From assembly GCF_001598035.1 (NCBI RefSeq), contig NZ_CP014835.1, positions 1,773,001 to 1,837,000 on the forward strand: DNA of 64,000 bases, given 5' to 3'. This stretch comes from Streptococcus halotolerans (GTDB taxonomy: Bacteria > Bacillota > Bacilli > Lactobacillales > Streptococcaceae). The notes beneath the pieces are model-generated. The model had not been told where the DNA came from, ran no database searches, and saw nothing but the letters and a program-made list of their open reading frames with translations. Positions 18,639 through 28,000 of this stretch are shown piece by piece (the first letter of the stretch is position 1; each line of letters opens with the position of its first letter). A program made the translations under genes and the position numbers.

Positions 18639-19964
18639 ATGTCACACAATCATTCCGTCGCTGACGATCATTCCGTCATCGATGTAGACCTTCATAAAGT
18701 TGATTTACTGTTAGATGTTAATGAGAGTCCAGCCTTTGGAAAAGGGCTTCTTCTCAGTTTCCAGCACGTTTTTGCGATGTTTGGCGCCACGATATTGGTT
18801 CCCCTAATCTTAGGTATGCCAGTCTCTGTAGCTCTTTTTGCATCAGGGGTTGGGACCTTGATTTACCAAGTGGCTACCCAATTTAAGGTACCAGTTTATT
18901 TGGGGTCGTCATTTGCCTACATCACCGCAATGGCCACAGCCATGAAGGCTATGGGAGGCGATATTTCCGCAGCACAAACAGGTGTCTTCTTTGTTGGTCT
19001 CATTTACGTGCTTATAGCAGGTTTGGTTCGACTCGTTGGAACCTCTTGGATTGACAAGCTCTTGCCACCTATTGTTATTGGTCCGATGATTATTGTTATC
19101 GGTCTTGGCTTGGCGAGTTCGGCAGTTACTAATGCCGGTTTTGTTGATGACGCAGATTGGCGCCATATCTTGGTTGCATTTGTCACTTTCTTGATTGCAG
19201 CGTTCATCAATACCAGCGGTAGAGGTTTTATCAAAATCATTCCCTTTCTCTTCGCGATTATCGGCGGTTACATTTTAGCAGCGCTACTTGGTCTGGTTGA
19301 CTTTAAGCCAGTGACAGATGCGGCTTGGTTTGAAGTGCCACAATTCTACCTCCCTTTTAAAACAGGTGTCTTCAAATCTTATGAGATGTACTTTGGTCCT
19401 GAAATGTTAGCTATTCTTCCGATTGCAGTTGTAACTATTGCGGAGCATATTGGAGACCATACCGTGCTTGGTCAAATTACGGGTCGTCAATACCTTAAAG
19501 AGCCAGGCCTCAAACGGACCTTGGTTGGTGATGGTGTAGCGACAGCAGTATCTGCCTTTATCGGTGGACCAGCCAATACGACTTACGGTGAGAATACTGG
19601 CGTTATCGGGATGACTCGGATTGCTTCAGTGTCTGTTATTCGAAATGCAGCCCTTATCGCTATCGCCTTTTCATTCTTTGGGAAATTCACAGCCTTGATC
19701 TCAACAATTCCCAATGCAGTTCTTGGTGGGATGTCAATCCTTCTCTATGGCGTTATTGCTAGCAACGGATTGAAAGTTCTAATCGAGCGTCGCGTGGATT
19801 TTGGCCAAGTACGTAACCTTATCATTGCGAGTGCCATGCTTGTTCTTGGACTTGGTGGTGCGGTGCTTGATTTAGGCTCTTTAACCTTATCAGGAACAGC
19901 TCTCAGTGCTATTGTTGGTGTTGTGCTCAATTTAGTCTTACCAGCAGCGTCTAAAGAAAACTAA
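18639..19964 (+). CDS. pyrP: Uracil permease (NCS2 family)
   Basis: A proton-coupled uracil importer of the UraA/PyrP branch of the nucleobase-ascorbate (NCS2) family. The 441-residue protein has about 12-14 hydrophobic segments. Signature motifs are FQHVFAMFGATILVPLI, VYLGSSFAYI, the substrate-site VTIAEHIGDH and GGPANTTYGENTGVIGMTR. I start it at the ATG at 18639 with GAGAAAGAGG upstream; an in-frame ATG at 18606 has no ribosome site. A PyrR-like loop in the leader supports a pyrimidine substrate over xanthine. Terminator follows. Confidence 0.92.
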   Translation: MSHNHSVADDHSVIDVDLHKVDLLLDVNESPAFGKGLLLSFQHVFAMFGATILVPLILGMPVSVALFASGVGTLIYQVATQFKVPVYLGSSFAYITAMATAMKAMGGDISAAQTGVFFVGLIYVLIAGLVRLVGTSWIDKLLPPIVIGPMIIVIGLGLASSAVTNAGFVDDADWRHILVAFVTFLIAAFINTSGRGFIKIIPFLFAIIGGYILAALLGLVDFKPVTDAAWFEVPQFYLPFKTGVFKSYEMYFGPEMLAILPIAVVTIAEHIGDHTVLGQITGRQYLKEPGLKRTLVGDGVATAVSAFIGGPANTTYGENTGVIGMTRIASVSVIRNAALIAIAFSFFGKFTALISTIPNAVLGGMSILLYGVIASNGLKVLIERRVDFGQVRNLIIASAMLVLGLGGAVLDLGSLTLSGTALSAIVGVVLNLVLPAASKEN

Positions 19965-19975
19965 GCTTTATATCA

Positions 19976-20013
19976 AAAATCCTCAGCTAGTCATCATTCT
20001 AACTGAGGATTTT
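19976..20013. terminator. Bidirectional terminator after pyrP
   Basis: AAAATCCTCAGCTAG pairs with CTAACTGAGGATTTT (one wobble). It serves pyrP and the convergent Crp/Fnr gene. Confidence 0.85.
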
Positions 20014-20040
20014 GCTGTATTAGGGTAAGGTTGTTGATAG

Positions 20041-20700
20041 TTATTCTTGAATGGCTAACTGTTCAAGTTCTTTTCTATTGATTATTTCATAATGTTTGAA
20101 AGTTGTTTTAGAAATGAGTTCATCTGTAATCAGTTGCTTAACCACTCGCCCCAAATGTCTGTATGAAGTTCCAAAGGAATCAGCCAGAAGTGTTAATTCC
20201 AAGTTAAATTCTCCCTCATTTTCCATGCTAAGGATATGACTGGCCAAGAGCTCTTTGACGGAATAGGTGATATTGGCAGACGAACTGATACTTTGCTGGT
20301 AACATTTTTGAGCGATTTCACGACCTACTTGATAGAGAAACAGTGGGTCTGAGAGCAGCTCTGTTTTGTCAAAGAGTGGCAGTTGTATCAAAGTGCATTC
20401 TTCCAGAGCAATAACAGAAGAAACTGCTGGTCTTTTCGTCATCAACTCGATATCACCGATAATGGTGGCTTTCTCTACTGTTTCTAGCAAATGGTCTTTG
20501 CCATTGGCAGATTGACGGATAACCTTAGCTTTTCCAGCAAAGAAATAAGCGATGTAATCCAAATTGTCACCTTGAGAGCAAATGGCTTGTCCCTTGTCAT
20601 AGGTGACTACCTGGAGTTGTTTGTGATAATTTTTGGGAAAGAAGTGAGCTAAAGTGGAATCTTTCAAGTAGTGGTCTAGTGGCTTTGCCTTTGAAATCAT
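20041..20700 (-). CDS. Crp/Fnr-family transcriptional regulator
   Basis: A 219-residue protein with an N-terminal cyclic-nucleotide-binding beta barrel (about 10-115; SQGDNLDYIAYFFAGKAKV) and a C-terminal helix-turn-helix (LTLLADSFGTSYRHLGRVVK). No N-terminal Cys cluster for an FeS centre is visible, so the ligand is unknown; the layout resembles YeiL-type regulators. The ATG at 20700 has AAAGG 9 nt upstream, whereas the ATG at 20709 would touch the ribosome site. It is divergent from an MFS transporter with an inverted repeat between them, so control of that transporter is likely. Confidence 0.85.
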   Translation of the reverse strand: MISKAKPLDHYLKDSTLAHFFPKNYHKQLQVVTYDKGQAICSQGDNLDYIAYFFAGKAKVIRQSANGKDHLLETVEKATIIGDIELMTKRPAVSSVIALEECTLIQLPLFDKTELLSDPLFLYQVGREIAQKCYQQSISSSANITYSVKELLASHILSMENEGEFNLELTLLADSFGTSYRHLGRVVKQLITDELISKTTFKHYEIINRKELEQLAIQE

Positions 20701-20715
20701 TTTCAACATCCTTTT

Positions 20716-20731
20716 TAGGACATAGGTCCTA
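20716..20731. promoter_or_regulatory. Candidate Crp/Fnr operator
   Basis: A perfect inverted repeat TAGGAC-ATAG-GTCCTA lies between the divergent regulator and MFS genes. The 6-4-6 spacing is like CRP/FNR-type sites, though the half-site differs from either consensus. Confidence 0.5.
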
Positions 20732-20791
20732 TTGATATGAGTCTAGTTTCATTATACTGAGCATAGTTTAATTGTGCAAGAAAGGTTCCCT

Positions 20792-21979
20792 ATGAAATCA
20801 ATCCTTGAAAGAGCTAGTTTGCTCTCCTTATCCTTAATGATGGTCTCAACTTTTGCAGTTTCGCCGGCTCTCCCTCAAATGATCAGTCATTTTGAGAAAG
20901 ATGGTTTTACCGCCTCACAAGTCGAGCAGCTAATCCCCTTGTCGTCTTTTGCTATTATCGCCATCCTTCTATTAACACCTGTTATTAACCGTTTTTTGAA
21001 AGAGAGAGCGGTGATTATCATTGGGCTCTTGTTGCTGTCTATTGGTGGCAGTTTGCCAGTCTGTTTTCAGGCCTATCCTCTTATTTTCCTGTCAAGAATC
21101 CTTTTAGGAGCTGGGATTGGTATGCTCAATGCGCGTGCTATTAATATTATCAGTGAGCGTTTCACAGGTAATGAGCGAACCCGTATGCTGGGTCTCAGAG
21201 GGTCTATGGAAGTGCTAGGGTCGGCTTTGTTGACCTTCTTGGCTGGGCAACTCTTAAGCATTTCCTGGTCAGCGTCTTTCGCCATTTATGGATTGGGGCT
21301 GCTTATCTTGCTTCTTTATCTAGCTTTTGTTCCTGATATGCCTCATCAGAAAGAATTGGCTGAGGATCATGAAAATCCTGCTAGACTCTCTAGTCGGCAG
21401 CTGCTGTATAGTCTTGGCACCGCCTTTTATGCGGGCTTTATTATCTTGGTTAACTCCTCTGTTACTATCCGGATTCCTCAGGTCGTTGAGCAGCTAGGTC
21501 TTGGCACGGCCTCTCAGTCTAGCATTCTTCTAAGCGCCATGATGATTATGGGGATTTTAGCTGGGATGTTTTATTCATCTTTGCTGAGTTTTTTTGGAAA
21601 ATATTTTCAAGTTGGTGTTAGTCTGATTTTTGGTTTAGCTTGTTTAATGCTTTGGCAGGCTGATAGTTGGTTTCTTCTAGCTATTGGTGCTCTAACGTCA
21701 GGATTCTTCTACTCCTTAGCGGTCACCTATGCCTTTCACACCATCGCAGAAAAAATACCAGCTCATTTGCTTGCTACGGCAACTATACTGGTTCTCTTAG
21801 GGTGTAATTTAGGAGGTGGTTCGACAGCTTTAGCTCTACAATTATTAACCAGCTTAGCACCAGCACCGACAGCAGTCTTTGGTTTATATAGCCTCCTTAT
21901 CCTAAGTATGACGGCTATCTTGGTAGTTGCTCTGCTATTTTCCAAAAAGAAAAAAATTGACGGCAAGTCAGGAATTTGA
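20792..21979 (+). CDS. MFS transporter
   Basis: A 395-residue major facilitator protein with 12 predicted membrane segments. Visible landmarks are SPALPQMISHF after the first helix, FLSRILLGAGIGMLNARAINIIS (helix 4), and the loop GNERTRMLGLRGSMEVLGSA, resembling sugar- or drug-efflux subfamilies. The ATG at 20792 has AGAAAGG upstream; an upstream in-frame GTG at 20774 has none. The substrate is unknown. It is divergent from a Crp/Fnr regulator. Its 3' end contains the -35 box of the rpsO promoter. Confidence 0.85.
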   Translation: MKSILERASLLSLSLMMVSTFAVSPALPQMISHFEKDGFTASQVEQLIPLSSFAIIAILLLTPVINRFLKERAVIIIGLLLLSIGGSLPVCFQAYPLIFLSRILLGAGIGMLNARAINIISERFTGNERTRMLGLRGSMEVLGSALLTFLAGQLLSISWSASFAIYGLGLLILLLYLAFVPDMPHQKELAEDHENPARLSSRQLLYSLGTAFYAGFIILVNSSVTIRIPQVVEQLGLGTASQSSILLSAMMIMGILAGMFYSSLLSFFGKYFQVGVSLIFGLACLMLWQADSWFLLAIGALTSGFFYSLAVTYAFHTIAEKIPAHLLATATILVLLGCNLGGGSTALALQLLTSLAPAPTAVFGLYSLLILSMTAILVVALLFSKKKKIDGKSGI

Positions 21980-21985
21980 TAGAAT
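21957..21985 (+). promoter_or_regulatory. Promoter of rpsO
   Basis: TTGACG (21957-21962) and TAGAAT (21980-21985) are 17 bp apart. The -35 box lies inside the last codons of the MFS gene. Confidence 0.75.
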
Positions 21986-22005
21986 GGATAAAGCTGGGAA
22001 CAGCT

Positions 22006-22044
22006 AAACCAACTTTTTCTTGGTTTTAGGAGTGCCAATCCTAA
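22006..22044 (+). promoter_or_regulatory. Structured rpsO leader (candidate S15 autoregulation element)
   Basis: Two adjacent hairpins share their boundary: AAACCAA/TTGGTTT (22006-22026) and TTAGGA/TCCTAA (22026-22044). S15 autoregulates its own mRNA in several bacteria through leader structures. That this leader binds S15 is inference. Confidence 0.5.
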
Positions 22045-22077
22045 GACTCGGATAAAGCAAAAAAAGGAGAACATATT

Positions 22078-22347
22078 ATGGCAATCTCAAAAGAGAAAAA
22101 AAATGAAATCATTTCACAATACGCTCGTCACGAAGGCGATACAGGTTCTGTTGAAGTTCAAGTAGCTGTGCTTACTTGGGAAATCAACCACCTTAACTCA
22201 CACATCAAAGAACACAAAAAAGACCACGCTACTTACCGTGGTTTGATGAAAAAAATCGGTCACCGTCGTAACTTGTTGGCATACCTACGCCGCACAGACG
22301 TAAACCGTTACCGTGAGCTTATCCAATCTCTTGGTCTTCGCCGTTAA
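22078..22347 (+). CDS. rpsO: 30S ribosomal protein S15
   Basis: A primary 16S rRNA-binding protein of the small subunit platform, 89 residues as usual. Recognised by [37 protein letters not shown] and [22 protein letters not shown] precedes the ATG. In many firmicutes rpsO is next to pnp; here pnp is 9 kb downstream. It has its own promoter, structured leader and terminator. Confidence 0.99.
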   Translation: MAISKEKKNEIISQYARHEGDTGSVEVQVAVLTWEINHLNSHIKEHKKDHATYRGLMKKIGHRRNLLAYLRRTDVNRYRELIQSLGLRR

Positions 22348-22444
22348 GACAAAAGGTCTAAGACTGATGAGAAGACAAGCGCTTTAAATCATCGCTTTAG
22401 AAGCTGACTTAATGACGCTATTTGTCTTTAATCGAGATGATCGA

Positions 22445-22475
22445 AAAACTCCCCTATTTTCAGGGGAGTTTTTTT
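22445..22475 (+). terminator. Terminator of rpsO
   Basis: AAAACTCCCCT, loop ATTTTC, AGGGGAGTTTT, T-run. Confidence 0.93.
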
Positions 22476-22489
22476 GCTGATAAGAAGAA

Positions 22490-23332
22490 TTACTTTTTTT
22501 CCTGAACCGCAACCTGCATTTTAATGAACATGTCTCTTTGTTGTTCGAGCAGGTTTGGTTGCTCGTGGATGACCTCGCAGATGTAAGGACCAGTTGGTTC
22601 TAACCCTTTAGCCTCTAGTGCTTGGAAAAAAAGAGGCAGCCGTGAAATCTCTTCCTCAAAGGAATGACAGTAGCTGATGGCATATTGTCCGGCAGCGAGG
22701 GTGACCTTTTGGATGTGAGGTGATTGGAAGTAAGGATTGTGAAAGAGAACAAATTGTGTTGATAGCCAATGTTGTTGTCTAAACTGCTTGTTTTGCATGA
22801 GGGATCCGATTTTACCAAAGTGTTCATAAAAGGGATTATGCGAAAAAATCTCTTGCTTTAAATAGCGCAAATAAATCTCATACTCTTCACTAGTCATTTG
22901 ATAGATGTTCTGTGATAGCTCAAAGGTCCAAATAAGGCGCTCAGGCATTGTCACAATAGCGAGTTCTTGGTTGGATTGATGCTCAGTATAAAGCAGAGCC
23001 CCTCTACGAAAGGCATCAATCTCTGCGATGCGATGTTCCAAGGCTTCTTTTTCTTGAAGCAACTCCCGATAGCGGTTTTCGATTAATTGATGAAGATGCG
23101 GATCTCTTTTATCTGACAAGATTTTTTTAATGTCTTCTAAGGAGAAGTCAAGTTGTCTTAGATATTGAATAGCATCCACAATAGAAGATTGCTTGAGATG
23201 ATAGTAGCGATAATTGGTTTCCTCATCAATCTGGTAGGGACGAAGCAATCCAATCTTATCGTAAAAGCGTAAGGTACGAATAGAAATATTGTTTAATTTG
23301 GAGAACTCTCCGATGCGTAAAATAGTTTTCAT
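22490..23332 (-). CDS. MerR-family regulator with effector-binding C-terminal domain
   Basis: A 280-residue activator of the MerR family. Winged-helix DNA-binding domain at 1-75 (RIGEFSKLNNISIRTLRFYD, ETNYRYYHLKQ), a dimerising coiled coil about 80-115, then a GyrI-like effector domain as in BmrR/BltR multidrug regulators (LAAGQYAISYCHSFEEEI, GPYICEVIHEQ). No metal-binding Cys pattern is present, so a small organic ligand is likelier. It is divergent from an oxidoreductase gene whose promoter has the 19-bp spacer and dyad that MerR proteins act on. Confidence 0.88.
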   Translation of the reverse strand: MKTILRIGEFSKLNNISIRTLRFYDKIGLLRPYQIDEETNYRYYHLKQSSIVDAIQYLRQLDFSLEDIKKILSDKRDPHLHQLIENRYRELLQEKEALEHRIAEIDAFRRGALLYTEHQSNQELAIVTMPERLIWTFELSQNIYQMTSEEYEIYLRYLKQEIFSHNPFYEHFGKIGSLMQNKQFRQQHWLSTQFVLFHNPYFQSPHIQKVTLAAGQYAISYCHSFEEEISRLPLFFQALEAKGLEPTGPYICEVIHEQPNLLEQQRDMFIKMQVAVQEKK

Positions 23333-23350
23333 GTTTTTTTAGACTCTCTA

Positions 23351-23381
23351 TTGACTCTCTAGTTACTAGAGACATTATACT
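23351..23381 (+). promoter_or_regulatory. MerR-type promoter with 19-bp spacer and dyad
   Basis: TTGACT (23351-23356) and TATACT (23376-23381) are 19 bp apart. A perfect dyad CTCTAG-TTA-CTAGAG fills 23357-23371. This is the classic architecture that MerR-family activators twist into an active form. The half-site TTGACTCTCTA is partly repeated just upstream (AGACTCTCTA). Confidence 0.85.
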
Positions 23382-23422
23382 ATAATTGTGAAAACAATAA
23401 CAAATAAAAAGGAGGGTTTACA

Positions 23423-24454
23423 ATGAAAAACTCTAAAGTACGTGTCGTTCAATATGGTTGTGGAAAAATGTCGAAAGTATTGCTTCGCTACTTGTTGGAT
23501 CATGGAGCTGAGATTGTCGGTGCTATTGATAATAATCCAGCAGTTGTCGGACAAGACATTGGTGATTTTGCAGATTTAGGTTACAAAACAGGCGTTACCA
23601 TCTCAAGTGACGCTGAAGCAGTCTTTTCAAGCTGTGATGCTGATATCGCCATTGTTACTATTTTCTCCTATATGCCGGAAATGTACGAGTTTTACGAAAC
23701 AGCCATCAAACATGGCGTTAACGTCATTTCAACCTGTGAAGAGGCGATTTACCCTTGGACAACTTCCCCATCAGAAACCAACCGTTTGGATAAATTGGCT
23801 AAACAACATGGTGTAACGATTATGGGATCTGGTATGCAAGATATTTACTGGATTAATATGCCATGTCTAATGATGGCAGGAGTCAACAAAATTACTAAGA
23901 TCAAAGGGGCAGTCAGCTACAATGTTGAAGATTACGGCCTTGCACTGGCAGAAGCGCATGGTGCAGGATATGATGTGGAGCGTTTTGACAAAGAAATCGC
24001 CGCTGCTGAAAGCTTGCCATCTTACATGTGGAATGCTGCTGAGGGAATTTGTTCGAAAATGAACTGGACTATCAAAGATATTTCTCAAAAGAGTGTTCCT
24101 TATATTTTAGATGAAGCTATTTATTCTGAGACGCTTGGTCGCTCTATCCCAGCAGGCGATGTAACCGGGATGTCAGCAGTAACAACCATTCACACGCATC
24201 AAGGAATTACCTTAGAAGTTGAATGTATTGGAAAAGTCTATCGTGAAGACGATGGAGACATGTGTGATTGGGAAATCATTGGAGAACCAGATTTGGTCTT
24301 TTCTGTCAGCAAGCCTGATACAGTCGCACATACCTGCGCAACTATCGTCAATCGTATCCCGACTGTGATTGATGCTCCAGCAGGATTCGTAACCTGTGAA
24401 AAAGCGCGTGATGTAGAATACTTAACCTATCCTATGCACACTTATCTTGATTAG
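23423..24454 (+). CDS. NAD(P)-dependent amine dehydrogenase-like protein (2,4-diaminopentanoate dehydrogenase family)
   Basis: A 343-residue protein with an N-terminal Rossmann domain ([20 protein letters not shown], then [12 protein letters not shown]) like dihydrodipicolinate reductase. The central and C-terminal part resembles 2,4-diaminopentanoate dehydrogenase of ornithine-fermenting clostridia ([53 protein letters not shown]). No other ornithine-fermentation genes are nearby, so the substrate is unknown. AAGGAGGG precedes the ATG. Transcribed alone from a MerR-type promoter and closed by a terminator, which suggests it handles the compound sensed by the divergent MerR protein. Confidence 0.7.
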   Translation: MKNSKVRVVQYGCGKMSKVLLRYLLDHGAEIVGAIDNNPAVVGQDIGDFADLGYKTGVTISSDAEAVFSSCDADIAIVTIFSYMPEMYEFYETAIKHGVNVISTCEEAIYPWTTSPSETNRLDKLAKQHGVTIMGSGMQDIYWINMPCLMMAGVNKITKIKGAVSYNVEDYGLALAEAHGAGYDVERFDKEIAAAESLPSYMWNAAEGICSKMNWTIKDISQKSVPYILDEAIYSETLGRSIPAGDVTGMSAVTTIHTHQGITLEVECIGKVYREDDGDMCDWEIIGEPDLVFSVSKPDTVAHTCATIVNRIPTVIDAPAGFVTCEKARDVEYLTYPMHTYLD

Positions 24455-24494
24455 AAATGTCATAATGAAGACATAATCATTAAAAAATAATAAT

Positions 24495-24554
24495 AAAACC
24501 ACAGCAAAATCATTTGTTAGCTACAAGTGTTAAACAATGAGAGTTGTGGTTTTT
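24495..24554 (+). terminator. Terminator of the dehydrogenase gene
   Basis: AAAACCACA pairs with TGTGGTTTT around an inner TCATTTGTT/AACAATGA pairing, then T. Confidence 0.65.
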
Positions 24555-24710
24555 AGTATGTCCTGAACTGGTGACAAGACGACCAGCACCTGAAAAAGAG
24601 TTTCTTATAAGGCGTTTAATAATATCACTAACTTAGTAATAACAGAAGCAAGGACGTCTTTCTCAACATTATGGGATTTTGAAGAAGAGTGATGAGATAA
24701 GATGATAATT

Positions 24711-24831
24711 ATCTGACAATATTGTTTGACTTGTCAGATTGATCTTTATAGGCATTAAAGAAGTGAATTCTAAACAATAAACAAGTTATTTTTTAAGAAT
24801 GTTTTAAGCATTAAGCACTATTCTTAAAAAA
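24711..24831. promoter_or_regulatory. Two long inverted repeats upstream of the surface protein gene
   Basis: ATCTGACAA (24711-24719) with TTGTCAGAT (24731-24739), and TTTTTTAAGAAT (24789-24800) with ATTCTTAAAAAA (24820-24831). Both are perfect. They lie 110-230 bp before the promoter, in an AT-rich 540-bp gap. The second looks like a terminator on either strand; the first could be an operator. Confidence 0.5.
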
Positions 24832-24940
24832 GAATCCGATTTAGTTGTCGGTTTTCCCATTTAGATCACCAAAGAAAGTCATCTAAGAGGTGTAGTTACT
24901 AGTTATGCTAAAAAAAGAACACAAAAATAACATTTAAATA

Positions 24941-24969
24941 TTGTTTTTATAATGTAAATATTATATTAT
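24941..24969 (+). promoter_or_regulatory. Promoter of the LPXTG protein gene
   Basis: TTGTTT (24941-24946) and TATTAT (24964-24969) are 17 bp apart in a very AT-rich tract. Confidence 0.55.
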
Positions 24970-25033
24970 AAAAATGCCGTTTAAAGTTTATTAAAGGATG
25001 GCTAATTTTTTTCAAGGAAATCAGGAGGTAACG

Positions 25034-28000
25034 ATGTTTTTAAATCAAAAACAACGCTTTTCTATTCGTAAATATTCATTTGGAGCAGCATCTGTTCTTT
25101 TAGGGACTGTTCTTTTAGGTCTAGCTGGCCCTGAGGTGTCAGCTGATAATGTACAGCAGGAGACTGTTGAACAATTCTCTAGCGCGGATAATGTAGCTCA
25201 ATCAAAATCAGGAAGCTCTGCGATGGAAGCGGTTGCCAAAGAACCGGTTTCCGAAACAGCCCCAGAAACTACTACCCCAGTTGATACAGTAGCAGAAACT
25301 ACTGAGATGTCAGAAATTCAAAACCAAGAAATGGCGAGGGCTGCACTAGCTGACGAAGAAATGGCTAACTCTTTTTCTAGCCCAAATGCTTTGCAAGGTG
25401 AGAGAGCGGCTTTAGAAGAAGAACAACAAGCACTTACAGCTGCAATAGAAGCTGTTGAGGCTGCAGAAGGTGCATTAGAAAACCTTAAACATAGGTTAGT
25501 TGAACTTAAAAGAGATGGTGTAATTAATCCAACAGAGAAAAGTGAAGTAGACCGCATGAATGAAGAGGTAAAATCTTTAAAACAAGGGGCTCTTCCATTG
25601 GTTGAAAAATTGCCACAAGACGAACGTAGAAATGGACTGCAAATGCGTCTGGATAATATAATTCCAATTGAAGTGGAAGTCAATGATAAAAATTACAATT
25701 ATCGTCCGGATGATATAGAGGCTGCGCTTGACGAGGCTGAAAATGCAATAGTTTCTGCAGAAACAGCGGAGAAAACGGGTGATGCCGAGCAAATAAAAGA
25801 AAAAAAAGACTTAGCCACTTCGTTGGTAAAAAAAGTAGAAGCATCGGTTAACAATGATATAGAAAACTATCCCGAAATAAAGAACTTTAATGAACGTTTG
25901 AATGTTATCAAAACACCTGAAGTAAGCGACGCTGACAAAGAAATGAGCGACGAACCCGAACTTTCGGATGAATCTAAGACGGATAAGGAAGAAATAGATT
26001 GGGAGGCCGAAAATAATGCGTTTCAGGCAGCAAAGGACGCTATCAGAGATGCCGAAGCAGCATTGAAAGCTGTTGAAACTAAAATAGCTGAATTAAAAGC
26101 TGCTGATGGTCCTATTAGTCCTGCTGATAAAAAAGAAGTAGAACGATTAAATAATGAACTTACGAAGACGAAAAAAGCTGCTTGGGATTTGGTTCAAGAG
26201 TTGAAAAATGATTCGTTTAAAAATTCGCTCATGGAAGCACTTAACGGAATTAATCTGACTGAAAGGCCTGAAATGGGCGATGCTAAAAAAGAACAAAACG
26301 ACCAACCAATTGATGACGATTCAGTCGCAAAGGTTGTCCCTGAGACAGATAAAGAAGATGCTAACAAAGTTGCTGAAGCAGAAAAAGCAGTTCAAGCAGC
26401 AGAAGCTGCGGCTAAAGCGGCAGAAGCTAAGAAAGCAAGATTATCTGAAGGAAAAATTATCAAAGAATCAGACAAAAGGGAGGTTGACAGATTAAATACT
26501 GAAACAACAACTAAGAAAACACTAGCTAAGCTAAAAATCGATGATGTAAAAGATCCTGATAAAAAGAAACCATTAGAAGATCGACTCAATCAAATCCAAA
26601 TTACATCTGTAGATGTTAATGATGAAAATGACAACGGTATTCTTGATAGTGTAGAAAAAGCTAAGGAAGAGGCTACAGCTAAAGCAGCTGTTTCGGCAGC
26701 AGAAGAAGCAATTCAAAAATTAAAGGCTAAATTGCAAGAAGATAAGGCAATTAGCAAAGCAGATAAAAAAGAATTTGAAGCACTAAATGAAGAAATAACA
26801 ACTAAGAAAAAAATTGCAGAACCATTGGTAGAAAAATTATCAGAAGGAACGATAAAAGAAGATTTGAAAGAGCGTCTTCAAAAAGTTCAACCGATTGATA
26901 TAACCGTTAATGATGCTGATAATAACGGTGTACCTGATTTACAAGATCAACAAGTAACGGCTGCTAAAGAGGTTGTTAAATCTGTTGAAAAACTTGGTAA
27001 GGATGCTGAAACTAAGAAGAACGACATTGCATCAGATAAAATCGTCACTCAAGCTGAAAAGGATCAATTAGACAAGTTAAATGCACTTATTACTGAACAA
27101 AAGAGAGTGGTGTCATCATTCATTGACAAATTACCACATGAAAAAACCAGAGCTGAACTTCAAAAACGTCTTGATGCAGTGACAACACAAATAGTGCAAG
27201 TTACTGATAAAAAAGATGCCGCAGAGATCGAAAAAGGCACTGATGAAGACATCAAACAAGATGATAACAAAGATAATGGAAAAGGTGCAGAACCAGGAAC
27301 TAGAAAAGATTCCGAATCAAATACCGGCAATAACGATGACGAAGGTATCAGTTCAAATACCGAACAAGATATTAAAAAAGATGTAGCTCCAGACGTTACC
27401 CCCGATACTGGAAAAGTCCCTCAAATAGATTCTAAAGAAGGCAGTGAAGTAGCCCCAGAACAAGGTTCTGAAGATAGTACATCAAAAGACACCGAAAAAG
27501 ATGTCGCCCCAGAAATCAAACAAGATTCCGAATCAGAATCTGGCAATACCAGTGAAGAAGGTACTGAGTCAAATGTTGAAAAAGATTCTAAGAAAGATGT
27601 AGTTCCAGACACTAAACCTGAAGTTGGTAAAGACATTCAGAAAGATTCCGAAGAAGCAAATACCAAACCAGATGGTGAAGATGCGTCTAAGCAAGCAGAC
27701 CTTGCTGCAGCTGAAGCAGCTGTTAAAGCTGCGGAAGAAGCAGCGCAAGTAGGTCTAGCCAAGAAAGCAACCGTAGAAGCTGATAAAGCAGTTTCTCAAG
27801 TAGAAAAAGATGCTCTTGATAAGTTAAATTCCGATACCAAAGGTAAGAAAGATAAAGCTACTCTAATGGTTGAAGATTTGCCTACAAGTCCAAAGAAAAC
27901 AGAACTTGAAAAACGTCTCGCTGCAGTGCAAGAATCTAAAGTTGAAGTTAATGACCGCAATAATAATGGCAAACCAGACGACGAAGACAAGGCTGCTGAA

